Positions 1-10,636 of a stretch of 64,000 nt of DNA are shown here, in pieces. Position 1 is the stretch's first letter; each line of letters opens with the position of its first letter. The notes beneath the pieces are model-generated. The model searched no databases and was not told the origin of the DNA. It saw nothing but the letters and a program-made list of their open reading frames with translations. This stretch comes from Pseudomonas sp. ERMR1:02 (GTDB taxonomy: Bacteria > Pseudomonadota > Gammaproteobacteria > Pseudomonadales > Pseudomonadaceae), in contig NZ_NKJI01000005.1 of assembly GCF_002277815.1 (NCBI RefSeq), forward strand, positions 248,001-312,000. Reading direction: 5' to 3'. Position numbers and translations under genes: made by a program.

Positions 1-366
1 AAGGGCTGGCGCCTGACCCTGCGGATGAAGATCAAGGACGCGGGCAAGTCCACCGAGATGCGTGCGGCCCTGGTGCAGAACATCGTTCCTGCCGACCTGG
101 CCAAGACTTCGATTCCAGCGTCCACCTCTTCCGTTGCCAAGGCAGACAAGGTCGCCGCCAAGCAGGCAGAGAAAGTGGAGAAGGAGGCGAAGGCTGCCGA
201 GGCCAAACAGGCCGAAGCCAAGCCAGTTGCAGATGCCAAGGACAAGGCCAACCCAGACGCCAAGCAGCCTGCTGCTGCGAACGCGGCCCCAGCCACACCG
301 GAACCGGCAGCGACTGAAGAAGTCCTGACCGAGACCTGGAGCTATCAGTTGCCTGCCGATGAGTAA
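1..366 (+). CDS. opgG: Glucan biosynthesis protein G, C-terminal end (partial)
   Basis: The reading frame is open from the first base of the window and ends at 366, so only the last 121 codons are present. OpgG (MdoG) is a periplasmic protein needed to build the branched backbone of osmoregulated periplasmic glucans. Identification rests on the position directly before opgH, which it overlaps by 8 bases, and on an end ([13 protein letters not shown]) that fits the family. Before this tail, about residues 35-100 of the visible part form a low-complexity stretch rich in Ala, Lys, Pro and Glu. That stretch lies outside the compact OpgG fold known from E. coli and is a Pseudomonas-type extension. 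Its role is not known to me. Confidence 0.85.
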   Translation, partial: KGWRLTLRMKIKDAGKSTEMRAALVQNIVPADLAKTSIPASTSSVAKADKVAAKQAEKVEKEAKAAEAKQAEAKPVADAKDKANPDAKQPAAANAAPATPEPAATEEVLTETWSYQLPADE

Positions 367-2929
367 TTCTCAAGTACAGCCAGAGACTCTGTCCGAGTAC
401 CTGGCGCATCTGCCGATGACCGACCAGCAGCGCGCGGAACTCGCGGGCTGCCAGTCCTTCAGTGAACTGCATGAGCGTCTGTCGTCCCAGGCGTTCGACG
501 CTCCCGCCGAGGCCGCCCAGGCTTCGGTGGGCAAGCGCCTGACCCTGAGCACCGCCGAAGAATTGCAGGACGCCGAAATGCTGGCACTCGACGCCAGCGG
601 TCGCGTCTGCCTGAAGGCGACCCCCCCGATTCGTCGGACCAAGGTCGTTCCGGAGCCGTGGCGTACCAACATTTTGGTGCGTGGCTGGCGCCGTATGACC
701 GGTCGCACCAACCCGCCAACGCCGCCGAAAGACGAGAATGTGCTGCCGGCGGCGCGCTGGCGTACCGTCGGTTCGATCCGCCGCTACATTTTGCTGATAC
801 TGATGCTCGGTCAGACCATCGTCGCCGGCTGGTACATGAAAGGCATCATGCCGTACCAGGGCTGGTCGTTCGTTGACCTTGAAGAAGTCCTGCATCAACC
901 GTTCCTGCAAACCGCCACGCAAGTGCTGCCGTATGCGTTGCAGACCAGCATCCTGATCCTGTTCGGGATTCTGTTTTGCTGGGTTTCGGCCGGTTTCTGG
1001 ACCGCACTGATGGGCTTCCTCGAGTTGCTCACCGGTCACGATAAATACCGCATTTCCGGCAAAAGCGCCGGTAATGAGCCGATTCCGAAAGGCGCGCGCA
1101 CCGCACTGGTGATGCCGATCTGCAACGAAGACGTGCCACGGGTGTTTGCCGGTCTGCGCGCGACTTTCGAGTCGGTCGCGGCCACGGGTGACCTGGATCG
1201 CTTCGATTTCTTCGTCCTCAGCGACAGTAACGACGCCGATATCTGCGTTGCCGAACAGCAGGCCTGGCTGGACGTCTGCCGCGAAGCCAAGGGCTTCGGC
1301 AAGATCTTCTATCGTCGCCGCCGTCGTCGCGTAAAACGCAAGAGCGGCAACCTCGACGACTTCTGCCGTCGCTGGGGCGGTGATTACAAGTACATGGTGG
1401 TGCTAGACGCCGACTCGGTGATGAGCGGCGAGTGCCTGACCAGTCTGGTGCGCTTGATGGAAGCCACGCCGGACGCCGGAATCATCCAGACCGCGCCGCG
1501 TGCGTCGGGCATGGACACCCTGTATGCGCGCATGCAGCAGTTCGCCACCCGTGTGTACGGTCCGCTGTTCACTGCCGGTCTGCACTTCTGGCAGTTGGGC
1601 GAATCGCACTATTGGGGCCACAACGCGATTATCCGCATGAAGCCGTTCATCGAGCACTGCGCCCTGGCGCCGCTGCCCGGTAAAGGCGCGTTCGCCGGTG
1701 CGATTCTGTCTCACGACTTCGTTGAAGCCGCGTTGATGCGCCGCGCCGGTTGGGGTGTGTGGATTGCCTACGACTTGCCGGGTAGTTATGAAGAGCTGCC
1801 GCCGAACCTGCTGGACGAACTCAAGCGTGACCGTCGCTGGTGCCACGGCAACCTGATGAACTTCCGCCTGTTTCTGGTCAAGGGCATGCACCCGGTGCAC
1901 CGTGCGGTGTTTCTGACCGGGGTAATGTCTTACCTGTCGGCGCCGCTATGGTTCTTCTTCCTCGTGCTTTCGACGGCGCTACTGGCGGTCAACACGTTGA
2001 TGGAGCCGCAATACTTCCTCGAACCGCGTCAGCTCTATCCGCTGTGGCCACAATGGCATCCGGACAAGGCGATTGCGCTGTTCTCGACCACGGTCGTGCT
2101 GCTGTTCCTGCCGAAACTGTTGAGCGTCATCCTGATCTGGGCCAAGGGCGCGAAAGAGTTTGGTGGCAAGTTCAAGGTGACTATGTCGATGCTGCTGGAG
2201 ATGCTGTTCTCCATGCTGCTGGCGCCGGTGCGGATGATTTTCCACACCCGTTTCGTCCTCGCCGCGTTCCTCGGCTGGGCCGCGACCTGGAACTCGCCGC
2301 AGCGTGACGACGACTCCACGCCATGGAGCGAAGCGGTCAAGCGCCACGGTCCACAAACCTTGCTGGGCTTCTTCTGGGCCTTGCTAGTGATCTGGCTCAA
2401 CCCGAGCTTCCTGTGGTGGCTGGTGCCGATCGTCGGTTCGCTGATGCTGTCGATCCCGGTTTCGGTGATTTCCAGCCGTGTTGGCCTGGGCCTCAAGTCC
2501 CGTGACGAGAGCCTGTTCCTGATCCCTGAGGAATACAATCCGCCACAGGCGTTGCTGGCAACCGACCAGTACACCCATGAAAACCGTTATCACGCGCTGA
2601 ACGACGGCTTCATCCGTTCGGTGGTCGATCCACAGCAGAACGCCCTCGCGTGCTCGCTGGCGACCTCCCGTCACCGCGAGGCCGAGCCGATCGAATGGCT
2701 GCGGGTCGAGCGGGTACGGCACGCGATGAAGGTCGGACCTGAAGGGCTGACCAACAACGAGCGTGTGCAACTGTTGAGCGACCCGGTGGCATTGGCTCGC
2801 TTGCATGAGCAAGTCTGGAGCGAAGGCCATGCCGAGTGGCTGGGCGCATGGCGCAAGTCGGTCAAGGCCGACCCTCACGCACCGCTGCTGCCGCTCAAGC
2901 CGCTGAGCGTGCAGCCTCAGTTGGCCTGA
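359..2929 (+). CDS. opgH: Glucans biosynthesis glucosyltransferase H
   Basis: The 856-residue inner-membrane glycosyltransferase polymerises UDP-glucose into the beta-1,2 backbone of periplasmic glucans. It has a family 2 glycosyltransferase core between membrane segments: two N-terminal hydrophobic stretches (about residues 140-165 and 195-225), the cytoplasmic catalytic domain with acidic motifs (VLSDSNDAD near 290, [10 protein letters not shown] near 350) and a [10 protein letters not shown] motif near 493 that serves as the QxxRW-type motif. Several more membrane helices follow (about 515-710). The ATG lies inside the end of opgG (8-base overlap), which indicates translational coupling. 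A strong hairpin terminator follows 1 base after the stop, so opgGH ends here. Confidence 0.95.
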   Translation: MSNSQVQPETLSEYLAHLPMTDQQRAELAGCQSFSELHERLSSQAFDAPAEAAQASVGKRLTLSTAEELQDAEMLALDASGRVCLKATPPIRRTKVVPEPWRTNILVRGWRRMTGRTNPPTPPKDENVLPAARWRTVGSIRRYILLILMLGQTIVAGWYMKGIMPYQGWSFVDLEEVLHQPFLQTATQVLPYALQTSILILFGILFCWVSAGFWTALMGFLELLTGHDKYRISGKSAGNEPIPKGARTALVMPICNEDVPRVFAGLRATFESVAATGDLDRFDFFVLSDSNDADICVAEQQAWLDVCREAKGFGKIFYRRRRRRVKRKSGNLDDFCRRWGGDYKYMVVLDADSVMSGECLTSLVRLMEATPDAGIIQTAPRASGMDTLYARMQQFATRVYGPLFTAGLHFWQLGESHYWGHNAIIRMKPFIEHCALAPLPGKGAFAGAILSHDFVEAALMRRAGWGVWIAYDLPGSYEELPPNLLDELKRDRRWCHGNLMNFRLFLVKGMHPVHRAVFLTGVMSYLSAPLWFFFLVLSTALLAVNTLMEPQYFLEPRQLYPLWPQWHPDKAIALFSTTVVLLFLPKLLSVILIWAKGAKEFGGKFKVTMSMLLEMLFSMLLAPVRMIFHTRFVLAAFLGWAATWNSPQRDDDSTPWSEAVKRHGPQTLLGFFWALLVIWLNPSFLWWLVPIVGSLMLSIPVSVISSRVGLGLKSRDESLFLIPEEYNPPQALLATDQYTHENRYHALNDGFIRSVVDPQQNALACSLATSRHREAEPIEWLRVERVRHAMKVGPEGLTNNERVQLLSDPVALARLHEQVWSEGHAEWLGAWRKSVKADPHAPLLPLKPLSVQPQLA

Positions 2930-2930
2930 T

Positions 2931-2957
2931 AAAAAACCCGCGAAAGCGGGTTTTTTT
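2931..2957 (+). terminator. Intrinsic terminator of opgGH
   Basis: The stem ACCCGC/GCGGGT has a GAAA tetraloop, six preceding As and a run of seven Ts. It lies immediately after the opgH stop. The A-tract on the other side means it could also act on the minus strand. Confidence 0.9.
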
Positions 2958-2965
2958 GTATAAAT

Positions 2966-3076
2966 GATCGTTCCCACGCTCTGCGTGGGAATGCTTCAAC
3001 GGACGCTCCGCGTTCGGCTCTTGATGGGACGCAGAGCGTCCCGGGCTGCATTCCCACGCAGAGCGTGGGAACGATC
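2966..3076. repeat. 110-bp palindromic repeat, copy 1
   Basis: Near-palindrome bounded by GATCGTTCCCACGCTCTGCG and its reverse complement, with an inner inverted repeat (GGACGCTCCGCG / GACGCAGAGCGTCC). The same element recurs at 4053-4161 and 53029-53139, and in degenerate form at 54028-54123. It has no coding potential that I trust. It sits between the opgGH terminator and the ABC transporter. The rest of this 314-base gap (3077-3243) holds the upstream region of the transporter, in which I see no convincing promoter hexamers. Confidence 0.85.
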
Positions 3077-3243
3077 GGTCAAAACACAACAAATCCCGCC
3101 TGAACCCTTGTGCAATCGAGCAAGTACGTTAGCATCCGTCCCCGAATTGGTGCGCCCGGACCGTTTTGTGTCCGTATCTATCTGTTTTCATTGGAAAACT
3201 GTCGATTTCGCGCCGCAAATGCAATGTTTTTGGGGGCTTGAAG

Positions 3244-4041
3244 ATGAAGAAGTATCTGTCGATGCTGCTGGTCGGCGTCACGGCATTGGTTGCAGTCAGC
3301 ACGGCACAGGCCGGTGCCATCGATGACGCGGTCAAGCGCGGCACGTTGAAAGTCGGCATGGACCCGACCTACATGCCGTTCGAAATGACCAACAAGCGCG
3401 GCGAGATCATCGGTTTCGAAGTCGACATCCTCAAGGCAATGAGCAAAGCCATGGGCGTCAAGCTGGAGCTGGTGTCCACCGGTTACGACGGCATCATCCC
3501 GGCTTTGCTGACCGACAAGTTCGACATGATCGGCAGCGGCATGACCCTGACCCAGGAACGCAATCTGCGCCTGAACTTCAGCGAACCGTTCATCGTGGTC
3601 GGCCAGACCCTGCTGATCCGCAAGGAGCTGGAAGGGACCATCAATTCCTATAAAGACCTGAACACCGCCGACTACCGCATCACCTCCAAGCTCGGCACCA
3701 CCGGCGAAATGGTTGCCAAAAAGCTCATCGCCAAAGCCAAGTACGACGGTTACGACAACGAGCAGGAAGCCGTGCTCGACGTGGTCAATGGCAAGGCTGA
3801 CGCCTTCATCTATGACGCGCCATACAACGTCGTGGCGCTGAACAAGGTCGGCAACGGCAAACTGCTGTTCCTCGACAAGCCATTCACCTACGAGCCTCTG
3901 GCCTTTGGTCTGAAGAAGGGTGACTACGACAGCATCAACTTCATCAACAACTTCCTGCACCAGATCCACGAAGACGGCACCTACGATCGTATCCATGACA
4001 AGTGGTTCAAGAGCAGCGAGTGGCTCAAGGACATGGAATAA
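3244..4041 (+). CDS. Amino-acid ABC transporter, periplasmic substrate-binding protein
   Basis: The 265-residue solute-binding protein of the family 3 (HisJ/GlnH) fold captures a polar amino acid in the periplasm. A cleavable signal peptide (MKKYLSMLLVGVTALVAVST ending AQA) precedes the mature start GAIDDAVKRGTLKVGMD. The sequence then shows the typical LKVGMDPTYMPFE opening, the FEVDILKAM motif and ERNLRLNFSEPF. The open frame extends upstream to 3166, but the ATG at 3244 is chosen because it gives a proper signal peptide and lies behind a G-rich stretch. Permease and ATPase genes follow, separated by a palindromic repeat that may set the higher expression usual for binding proteins. The substrate cannot be told from sequence alone. 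Confidence 0.92.
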   Translation: MKKYLSMLLVGVTALVAVSTAQAGAIDDAVKRGTLKVGMDPTYMPFEMTNKRGEIIGFEVDILKAMSKAMGVKLELVSTGYDGIIPALLTDKFDMIGSGMTLTQERNLRLNFSEPFIVVGQTLLIRKELEGTINSYKDLNTADYRITSKLGTTGEMVAKKLIAKAKYDGYDNEQEAVLDVVNGKADAFIYDAPYNVVALNKVGNGKLLFLDKPFTYEPLAFGLKKGDYDSINFINNFLHQIHEDGTYDRIHDKWFKSSEWLKDME

Positions 4042-4052
4042 CACCTCTACTT

Positions 4053-4161
4053 GATCGTTCCCACGCTCTGCGTGGGAATGCCGCCCGGGACGCTCCGCGT
4101 CCCTTCACAGGCGTGACGCAGAGCGTCACAGGATGCATTCCCACGCAGAGCGTGGGAACGA
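4053..4161. repeat. 110-bp palindromic repeat, copy 2, inside the ABC operon
   Basis: Begins GATCGTTCCCACGCTCTGCG 12 bases after the binding-protein stop and ends GCGTGGGAACGA 20 bases before the permease start. It is the same family as 2966-3076 but with a different inner spacer (GGCGTGACGCAGAGCGTC). As RNA it can form a long hairpin between the two genes. Confidence 0.85.
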
Positions 4162-4181
4162 GCGAATCAGAGAAACGTTCA

Positions 4182-5141
4182 ATGAAACAGAAAAAAGCCC
4201 AATGGCCCTGGCACGCATTAACCGTGCTGGTGCTGATCGGCCTGGCCGGCGCGTTGTATTACGCCACCTCGCTGATGTCCTATGAATGGCGCTGGAACCG
4301 CGTGCCGCAATACTTCGCCTACCACGCCGAAGAGTCCCAACACGCTGCCGATATTTCCACCGTCAGCGAACTGGTGCGCCAGGGCGACAAGGCCGAGATC
4401 ACCCTGCGTAACGACGCAGGCGATGAGCAACACCTGACCGTCGACGAAAACAGCCTCCAAGTCGCCCAAGGCGATGATGTGGCCGAAGGCGACGTTATCG
4501 GCGTGACCCGCCATTGGGCCGCTGGGCCGCTGATGTGGGGTCTTTGGACCACCGTGTGGTTGTCCGTCGTGTCTGGCGTGCTCGGTCTGCTGATCGGCCT
4601 CGCCAAAGGCCTGTGCCGGCTATCGAACAATCCGACCCTGCGTGATCTCTCGACGATTTACGTCGAACTGGTACGCGGTACCCCGTTGCTGGTACAGATC
4701 TTCATTTTCTACTTCTTCATCGGCACGGTGATGAACCTGTCCCGGGAATTCGCCGGGATCGCCGCACTGTCACTGTTCACTGGTGCTTATGTGGCGGAAA
4801 TCATCCGTTCCGGCGTGCAGTCGATCGCTCGTGGCCAGAATGAAGCTGCACGCTCCCTGGGCTTGAGCGCTGGCCAGTCGATGCGTCACGTGGTGCTACC
4901 GCAAGCGTTCAAGCGCGTGCTGCCGCCGCTGGCCGGGCAGTTCATCAGTCTGGTGAAAGACACGTCGCTGGTGTCGGTCATCGCGATTACCGAACTGCTG
5001 AAAAGCGGTCGTGAAGTCATCACCACCTCGTTTTCGCCGTTCGAAATCCTGTTCTGCGTTGCCGGTCTGTATTTGTTGATCAACCTGCCGTTGTCGAAAA
5101 TCGCCGGCCGGCTTGAGCGGAGGCTCGCGCAAAGTGATTGA
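4182..5141 (+). CDS. Amino-acid ABC transporter permease
   Basis: The 319-residue inner-membrane permease belongs to the HisMQ/GlnP family. A first membrane helix (about residues 12-32) is followed by a soluble, presumably periplasmic segment of roughly 85 residues (about 35-120). The permease domain proper then starts ([16 protein letters not shown]) with further helices. The EAA motif is present ([20 protein letters not shown], near residue 215). The upstream frame is open to 4002 but crosses the palindromic repeat, so the ATG at 4182 is taken as the start. Its last 8 bases overlap the ATPase gene. Many family members have only 220-240 residues; the difference is the extra soluble segment. 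Confidence 0.92.
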   Translation: MKQKKAQWPWHALTVLVLIGLAGALYYATSLMSYEWRWNRVPQYFAYHAEESQHAADISTVSELVRQGDKAEITLRNDAGDEQHLTVDENSLQVAQGDDVAEGDVIGVTRHWAAGPLMWGLWTTVWLSVVSGVLGLLIGLAKGLCRLSNNPTLRDLSTIYVELVRGTPLLVQIFIFYFFIGTVMNLSREFAGIAALSLFTGAYVAEIIRSGVQSIARGQNEAARSLGLSAGQSMRHVVLPQAFKRVLPPLAGQFISLVKDTSLVSVIAITELLKSGREVITTSFSPFEILFCVAGLYLLINLPLSKIAGRLERRLAQSD

Positions 5142-5868
5142 AGTCCGTGATCTGGTAAAAGTCTTCGACACCCGCGGCCAGGTAGTGCGCGCGGTGGATA
5201 ACGTCTCCACTACCGTTGCCAAGGGCGAAGTGCTGGTGGTGATCGGCCCGTCTGGCTCCGGCAAATCGACCTTCCTGCGCTGCCTTAATGGCCTGGAAGA
5301 GTTCGACTCCGGCTCGGTGAGCATTGACGGCCTGCAACTGGCCGACCCGAAAACCGATGTGAACGCCTATCGCCGGGAAGTTGGCATGGTGTTCCAGCAC
5401 TTCAACCTGTTCCCGCACATGACCGTGCTGGAGAATCTGTGCCTGGCCCAAAAAGTCGTGCGCAAGCGCGGCAAGAAAGAGCGCGAGGCCAAGGCCATGG
5501 CACTGCTGGAAAAAGTCGGGATTGCACAGAAGGCCAACGAGTTTCCGTCGCGCCTGTCCGGTGGCCAGCAACAGCGCGTGGCCATTGCCCGGGCGCTGGC
5601 GATGGAGCCAAAGGTCATGTTGTTCGATGAACCGACCTCGGCGCTGGACCCGGAAATGGTTGGCGAAGTGCTGGACGTCATGAAAAACCTGGCCGTGGAA
5701 GGCATGACCATGGTCTGCGTGACCCATGAAATGGGCTTTGCGCGGGAAGTGGCGGATCGGGTGCTGTTCTTCGATCACGGCAAATTGCTGGAAGATGCTT
5801 CGCCAGCGGAATTCTTTGATTCGCCGAAGGACCCGCGAGCTCAGGCCTTCTTGAGGCAAGTTCTGTAA
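5134..5868 (+). CDS. Amino-acid ABC transporter ATP-binding protein
   Basis: The 244-residue ATPase energises the permease. Walker A is GPSGSGKST (near residue 38), the Q-loop is [11 protein letters not shown], the signature is [15 protein letters not shown], Walker B is [14 protein letters not shown], and the switch His is in VTHEMGFA. An in-frame TTG at 5113 would lengthen the protein by seven residues. The GTG at 5134 is preferred because GGAGG at 5119-5123 lies 10 bases upstream and the resulting start ([12 protein letters not shown]) is normal for the family. It overlaps the permease stop, so the two are translationally coupled. Confidence 0.93.
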   Translation: MIEVRDLVKVFDTRGQVVRAVDNVSTTVAKGEVLVVIGPSGSGKSTFLRCLNGLEEFDSGSVSIDGLQLADPKTDVNAYRREVGMVFQHFNLFPHMTVLENLCLAQKVVRKRGKKEREAKAMALLEKVGIAQKANEFPSRLSGGQQQRVAIARALAMEPKVMLFDEPTSALDPEMVGEVLDVMKNLAVEGMTMVCVTHEMGFAREVADRVLFFDHGKLLEDASPAEFFDSPKDPRAQAFLRQVL

Positions 5869-5888
5869 CTTCGATGCCTGATTAAAAG

Positions 5889-5954
5889 CTTCGCGGGCGA
5901 GCCTCGCTCCTACAGATTTACGCAGTACCTGTAGGAGCGAGGCTTGCCCGCGAA
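5889..5954. repeat. Paired REP element
   Basis: Inverted pair: CTTCGCGGGCGAGCCTCGCTCC, then an 11-base spacer region, then the reverse-complementary GTAGGAGCGAGGCTTGCCCG. It lies between the convergent ABC ATPase and chemoreceptor genes. Confidence 0.88.
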
Positions 5955-5964
5955 TGGCATCACC

Positions 5965-7881
5965 TCAAACCTTGAATTTGCCAACCAACATCTGCAAATG
6001 CGTCCCCAATCGCGCCAGCTCAACGCTGGACGCCGCTGTCTCTTCACTGGCTGCCGAGGTCTGATCCGACACATCCCGCACATTCAGCACGCTACGGTTG
6101 ATCTCTTCAGCCACAGCACTCTGCTGCTCGGCAGCGGCAGCGATCTGCTGGTTCATCGCCTGAATCGCCGACACCGTGCGTGTAATGCTTTCCAGTGAGC
6201 CCCCGGCGCGTCGCGTCAGTTCGACGCTGCTGTCGGTCAGGCTGCGGCTGTTGTCCATGATGGTCGCCACTTGCTGGGTGCCATTTTGCAGGCCGACGAT
6301 CAACTCTTCGATTTCTTCGGTGGACTTCTGGGTGCGCTGGGCCAGGCTGCGGACTTCGTCGGCGACCACGGCGAAACCGCGTCCGGCTTCACCGGCACGT
6401 GCGGCTTCGATGGCGGCGTTGAGGGCCAGCAGGTTGGTTTGCTGGGCTACGGATTTGATCACGTCGAGCACGCTGCCGATCTTGTCGCTTTCGCGCTTGA
6501 GCTCGCCCATGGCTTCGGTGGAGTTGCCGACTTCCTTGGCCAGGCGCTCGATCTGGGCAATGGCTTCGCCGACCACCTTGTCACCTTCGCGAGCCTGCTG
6601 GTCAGCGGCGACGGCAGCTTCGGAGGCTTCCTCGGCGTTGCGCGCGACTTCCTGCACGGTGGCGGTCATTTCGTTCATGGCAGTGGCGACCTGATCGGTC
6701 TCGACCTTCTGGCTGTTGACCCCGGCGCTGGTCTGTTCGGTGACCGCCGACAGCTCTTCGGCGGCGCTGGCGATCTGCGTCACGCCATCACTGATACCGC
6801 CGATCAGTTCGCGCAGACCTTGGGTCATGCTCTGGATCGCGCGTTGCAACTGGCCCAATTCGTCCTGTCGCTTGGAGGCCAGGTTGTGGGTCAGGTCACC
6901 GGCGGCAATTCGTTCGGCGACTTTGAGGGTCTGGTTCAGCGGAATCACGATTTGCCGGGTAATGGCCCAGGCAGCGAACAGACCGAAGACCAGCGCCAGG
7001 ACAGTGGCCAGCAACAGCATGTTCCTGGCGTGCGACACGTCGGTATCGCGCACGATGGTTTGCGAGAGGGTGAGCTTCTTGCTGACGTCGAGCAGGATTT
7101 CGCCCTGAGCGGCCATGCGTTTCAGCGCATCAGCGCTGGCGACCTGGGAATCACGAAACTGGCTGACCGCGGCGCGGTAGGCCTTGAGCGAGTCGCTCGC
7201 TTGCTGCAGGTTGGCGATGTGTTGTTCCGGCAGTTTCGACGACAGGCTTTCGAGGTATTTCAGCGCATTGTCGATGGCGTCCAGCGCTGGTTGCTCAGCT
7301 TCGGTTTTGCCGCTGTAGGTGTAGCCACGCACCTGGAAGCGCGCTTGCTGGATCAGTTTGCTCAGGTCGATCACGCTGTTGAACTGCACAACGCTGTCGC
7401 CTTGCAGCAGGGATTTTTCAACTTCGGCAACTTTGGCCACGGCATTGTCGGCAGTGGCGCCGAGTTTGCTGCGGGCGTCTTCGCGGTTGGCGCCGGCCTG
7501 GGTCATGGCGGCGAAGGCTTGCTTGTACTGACTGACAGCGGCCAGTTGCTGGTCGATCATGGCCACGTCGGCGGGCTGCTCGATCATCTGGCGAGCGGCT
7601 TGCAGGCCGCTGTCGAGCGTGCTTAGCAAGTCGTTGACGGCACCGGGACCTTGTTCGCCGCGACGCATTTCGTAGTCCAGGCGAGCGATGCGCAGGTCTT
7701 TGGTCAGTCCGTATATATCGGAAATGAACCCCAGTTTATCGCCGCGACTCGTAACGTCGCTTAGACCTTTCCAGCCTGTGAGGGTGATCAGTAATGTCAG
7801 CAGCAACACAAGACCGAAGCCGACGCCCAGTTTGCGATTGACGCTTACGTTCCCCAGCTTATTGGCCAGCCATTGGTACAT
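5965..7881 (-). CDS. Methyl-accepting chemotaxis protein with HBM sensor domain
   Basis: This 638-residue chemoreceptor has transmembrane helix 1 at about residues 18-38 and a periplasmic helical domain of about 250 residues. Helix 2 is near 288-312, followed by HAMP (about 312-365) and the signalling domain with the conserved hairpin tip ([20 protein letters not shown] near 473). The periplasmic part has the two arginine motifs of the helical bimodular (HBM) family, [16 protein letters not shown] and [13 protein letters not shown]. These bind organic acids in the P. putida receptor McpS, which has nearly the same length. The ligand of this protein is inference only. It is a single-gene unit. 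Confidence 0.9.
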   Translation of the reverse strand: MYQWLANKLGNVSVNRKLGVGFGLVLLLTLLITLTGWKGLSDVTSRGDKLGFISDIYGLTKDLRIARLDYEMRRGEQGPGAVNDLLSTLDSGLQAARQMIEQPADVAMIDQQLAAVSQYKQAFAAMTQAGANREDARSKLGATADNAVAKVAEVEKSLLQGDSVVQFNSVIDLSKLIQQARFQVRGYTYSGKTEAEQPALDAIDNALKYLESLSSKLPEQHIANLQQASDSLKAYRAAVSQFRDSQVASADALKRMAAQGEILLDVSKKLTLSQTIVRDTDVSHARNMLLLATVLALVFGLFAAWAITRQIVIPLNQTLKVAERIAAGDLTHNLASKRQDELGQLQRAIQSMTQGLRELIGGISDGVTQIASAAEELSAVTEQTSAGVNSQKVETDQVATAMNEMTATVQEVARNAEEASEAAVAADQQAREGDKVVGEAIAQIERLAKEVGNSTEAMGELKRESDKIGSVLDVIKSVAQQTNLLALNAAIEAARAGEAGRGFAVVADEVRSLAQRTQKSTEEIEELIVGLQNGTQQVATIMDNSRSLTDSSVELTRRAGGSLESITRTVSAIQAMNQQIAAAAEQQSAVAEEINRSVLNVRDVSDQTSAASEETAASSVELARLGTHLQMLVGKFKV

Positions 7882-7934
7882 GTTGCAACTCCCGGGAGTG
7901 TTATGGGAGCTGTATCGGCTAGCGGTGAATATTC

Positions 7935-8024
7935 TGTAGGAGCGAGGCTTGCCCGCGAACCAGTCGCCTCGGTCTGCCAGTTACACCGCGTTGTCGTTCT
8001 TCGCGGGCAAGCCACGCTCCTACA
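7935..8024. repeat. Paired REP element
   Basis: TGTAGGAGCGAGGCTTGCCC and its inverted partner TTCGCGGGCAAGCCACGCTCC, about 45 bases apart. It lies between the chemoreceptor start and the rsmE stop. Confidence 0.88.
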
Positions 8025-8041
8025 AGGGATCGTGTTTATAG

Positions 8042-8749
8042 CTAGAAGAGGCGTGCCAGCAATGCGGTGACGGCGGTTTCAACGCGAAGGATGCGCTCGC
8101 CCAGCTGAACCGGTTGCAGGCCGGACTTGCCGAGCAAATCGATTTCGTAAGGAATCCAGCCGCCTTCTGGGCCGATGGCCAGGGTCACCGGTTCACTCAG
8201 GGCGCGCGGACAGGGCGGGTAGTTGCCCGGATGACCAACCAGACCGAGGGTGCCTTCGGTGATCGCCGGCAGACGATCTTCAACAAACGGCTTGAAGCGC
8301 TTTTCGATGACAACTTCCGGCAGCACGCTATCCCGGGCTTGTTCAAGGCCGAGGATCAACTGCTCACGAATCGCTTCCGGCTCCAGGAATGGCGTTTGCC
8401 AAAAGCTCTTCTCGACGCGATAGCTGTTCACCAGCACGATTCTCGGCACACCCATGGCCGCTACGGTCTGGAACACCCTACGGAGCATTTTGGGCCGTGG
8501 CAGAGCCAATACCAGGGTCAACGGCAGCTTGGCCGGTGGCGGTTGGTCGAGTGAAACGCGCAATTCTGCTTCAGCGGCATCCAGGCGCAACACCTCGGCC
8601 GAGCCCATCAGACCGCCGAGACGCCCGACGCGCATGCTGTCACCGACTTCACAGCGATGGACTTCCTGCATGTGCGTCAACCGACGATCACGCAGGATCA
8701 CCCGGTCGGCCGCAATAAAATCGGCCTCTTCGAGGAGCAGCAGGTTCAC
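8042..8749 (-). CDS. rsmE: 16S rRNA m3U1498 methyltransferase
   Basis: The 235-residue SPOUT methyltransferase methylates U1498 of 16S rRNA at N3. The N-terminal PUA-like part ([22 protein letters not shown]) is followed by the SPOUT fold with the knot motifs LVGHPG and IGPEGGW, and the C-terminal [20 protein letters not shown], a family hallmark. The ATG overlaps the tatC stop by 4 bases (ATGA), so it is the last gene of the tat unit. Confidence 0.95.
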   Translation of the reverse strand: MNLLLLEEADFIAADRVILRDRRLTHMQEVHRCEVGDSMRVGRLGGLMGSAEVLRLDAAEAELRVSLDQPPPAKLPLTLVLALPRPKMLRRVFQTVAAMGVPRIVLVNSYRVEKSFWQTPFLEPEAIREQLILGLEQARDSVLPEVVIEKRFKPFVEDRLPAITEGTLGLVGHPGNYPPCPRALSEPVTLAIGPEGGWIPYEIDLLGKSGLQPVQLGERILRVETAVTALLARLF

Positions 8750-9540
8750 GGCTGGGTCGCTGGCGGTTGGTCGTTGTGATCGTCAGCGGGCTGGTCATCC
8801 GGATGTTCACCGCGTTTGCTGATCAGGCCACCAAACAGCACACCGATTTCAAACAGCAGCCACATCGGTACGGCCAGCAGCGTTTGCGAGAAGATGTCCG
8901 GCGGCGTCAGGATCATGCCGACCACGAAACAGCCGATGACCACGTACGGGCGGATCTTCTTCAGGTATTTGACGTCGACCACGCCGATCCATACCAGCAG
9001 CACTACGGCCACCGGGATTTCGAACGCCACGCCGAAGGCGAAGAACAGCGTCATGACGAAATCGAGGTAGCTGGTGATGTCGGTCATCATTTCCACGCCG
9101 GCCGGGGTGGCGGCGGCGAAGAATTTGAAGATCAGCGGGAACACCAGGTAGTAGGCGAATGCCATGCCGGTGTAGAACAGCAAGATGCTCGATACCAGCA
9201 ACGGCACGGCGATGCGCTTTTCGTGCTTGTACAGACCGGGTGCGATAAAGCCCCAGATCTGGTGCAGGATCACCGGGATTGCCAGGAACAGCGAGACCAT
9301 CATCGTCAACTTTAACGGCGTCAGGAACGGCGACGACACGTCGGTGGCGATCATCGTCGCGCCCGCTGGCAGGTAGGCCCGCAGCGGTGTCGAGACAAAG
9401 GTATAGATTTGCTGGGTGAAGGCGAACAACCCGGCGAAGATGATGAAGATCGCCGCTACACAGCGCAGCAGGCGGGTACGCAACTCGGTGAGGTGCGAAA
9501 CCAGCGGCATGTGCTGGTCGTTTTCAGGAAGATCGCTCAT
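8746..9540 (-). CDS. tatC: Sec-independent translocase subunit TatC
   Basis: The 264-residue polytopic core of the twin-arginine translocase binds the signal peptide of folded proteins for export. It shows the N-terminal [12 protein letters not shown] motif and six predicted membrane helices. The conserved first periplasmic loop contains the LTPLKLTMM region, and a [11 protein letters not shown] motif lies near residue 150. The C-terminal tail (about 240-264) is acidic and Pro/Gln-rich, typical of Pseudomonas TatC. It overlaps tatB by 4 bases upstream and rsmE by 4 bases downstream. Confidence 0.96.
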   Translation of the reverse strand: MSDLPENDQHMPLVSHLTELRTRLLRCVAAIFIIFAGLFAFTQQIYTFVSTPLRAYLPAGATMIATDVSSPFLTPLKLTMMVSLFLAIPVILHQIWGFIAPGLYKHEKRIAVPLLVSSILLFYTGMAFAYYLVFPLIFKFFAAATPAGVEMMTDITSYLDFVMTLFFAFGVAFEIPVAVVLLVWIGVVDVKYLKKIRPYVVIGCFVVGMILTPPDIFSQTLLAVPMWLLFEIGVLFGGLISKRGEHPDDQPADDHNDQPPATQP

Positions 9541-9989
9541 GGGGCTCGCGGCGGCAAAGTGGTGTCGTGAGGCGCCGGCGTGATCGGCGCGGCGGCTGGA
9601 GCAACAGGTTCAACCGGAGTCTCGGCAACGACGGGCACTGGGTCCGCAGTCGCTGTGACAGGGGTGGATGCTGGTTCGACGGCAGTGGCCGGCGCATGAA
9701 TCGTCGGCGTCGCCTCAGGCGTAACTGGCGTCGGTTCCTGCTGAGTCGGCGTGAAAATCTTCCGCGCCTCTTGCTCCAACGACAGAATGTGCTCGTTGTG
9801 CAGCTGCCGACGAATCTCGTCGGCACCGATTTCACGTTCAACTTCCTGTTTGATCGCGTTGAAGCTGCGCTTCAGGCGCCCGACCCACAGGCCGGCGGTG
9901 CGCGCAGCGCCCGGCAGGCGCTCGGGGCCCAGCACCAGCAGGGCGACGAGGCCGACGAGCAGCAGTTCAGAGAAGCTGATACCAAACAT
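9537..9989 (-). CDS. tatB: Sec-independent translocase subunit TatB
   Basis: The 150-residue single-span protein forms the receptor complex with TatC. It starts [27 protein letters not shown], with the family's Glu in the membrane segment and the LGPERLP hinge. An amphipathic helix (to about 60) and a long Ala/Pro/Thr-rich tail (about 80-150) follow; such tails are variable and not needed for function in E. coli. It lies 10 bases downstream of tatA. Confidence 0.95.
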   Translation of the reverse strand: MFGISFSELLLVGLVALLVLGPERLPGAARTAGLWVGRLKRSFNAIKQEVEREIGADEIRRQLHNEHILSLEQEARKIFTPTQQEPTPVTPEATPTIHAPATAVEPASTPVTATADPVPVVAETPVEPVAPAAAPITPAPHDTTLPPRAP

Positions 9990-9999
9990 TAGTCAGTGC

Positions 10000-10278
10000 T
10001 CACACGTCTTTGCGGATCGGCTCTTCGACTTTTTGCGCCTGCACGTCGATGGTGTGCGGCTGGTTCACGGACTGTGTGGCTTGTGGCTGAACAGGCGGAA
10101 CCGGTTGGGCCGGGGTCACGGTTGGATCGGCGGTTTTTTCGTCGTCGTTCATGGCTTTGCGGAAGCCCTTGATCGATTCGCCGACGTCGGTCCCGAGGTT
10201 TTTCAGTTTCTTGGTACCGAATACCAGCACGACAACAACCAGGATGACGATCCAGTGTTTCCAGTCAAAAATGCCCAT
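10000..10278 (-). CDS. tatA: Sec-independent translocase subunit TatA
   Basis: The 92-residue pore-forming subunit starts [20 protein letters not shown], followed by [23 protein letters not shown], the TatA hinge and amphipathic helix. The frame is open upstream to 10368, but the ATG at 10278 is chosen because it gives the canonical N-terminus and is preceded by GAGAGGAGCAGCAAC, a good ribosome-binding site. It is followed by tatB and tatC. Confidence 0.96.
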   Translation of the reverse strand: MGIFDWKHWIVILVVVVLVFGTKKLKNLGTDVGESIKGFRKAMNDDEKTADPTVTPAQPVPPVQPQATQSVNQPHTIDVQAQKVEEPIRKDV

Positions 10279-10303
10279 GTTGCTGCTCCTCTCTAATAGT
10301 TGT

Positions 10304-10636
10304 TCAGGCGGACGGGCGCGAAGCTTTCTCAGCGTGTCCGGACAGACCGAAGCGACGGTCCAGTTCATCGAGTACAGCCTGTGGATGCTGCCCCAATTGG
10401 GCGAGCATGACCATGCTGTGGAACCACAAATCGGCGGTTTCGTAGATCACATCGCTGCAGTCGCCGCTGACGGCGGCATCCTTGGCGGCAATAATGGTTT
10501 CGACCGACTCTTCGCCGACTTTTTCCAGAATCTTGTTCAAGCCCTTGTGATACAGGCTAGCGACATACGAGCTGTCGGCGGCGGCGCCTTTGCGTTCTTC
10601 CAGTACCTGGGCCAGACGGGTCAAAGTGTCACTCAT
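10304..10636 (-). CDS. hisE: Phosphoribosyl-ATP pyrophosphatase
   Basis: The 110-residue MazG-fold enzyme carries out step 2 of histidine synthesis, cleaving pyrophosphate from PR-ATP. It shows a typical EERK helix start ([18 protein letters not shown]) and the metal-binding [15 protein letters not shown] and [17 protein letters not shown] motifs. The open frame reaches 10663. The ATG at 10636 is preferred because it gives the family start and overlaps the hisI stop by 8 bases. In enterobacteria HisI and HisE are fused; here they are separate, as usual in Pseudomonas. Confidence 0.95.
   Translation of the reverse strand: MSDTLTRLAQVLEERKGAAADSSYVASLYHKGLNKILEKVGEESVETIIAAKDAAVSGDCSDVIYETADLWFHSMVMLAQLGQHPQAVLDELDRRFGLSGHAEKASRPSA

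Noticed and set aside
2964..3326. Open frames running through the 110-bp palindrome (2964-3326, and on the other strand 2895-3092)
   Set aside because: They consist of repeat sequence in translation; similar frames appear in every copy, with no ribosome-binding site and no domain.
5889..5954. Repeated short palindromes considered as CRISPR repeats
   Set aside because: They are dispersed inverted pairs, not direct repeats with regular spacers, and no cas genes are present.
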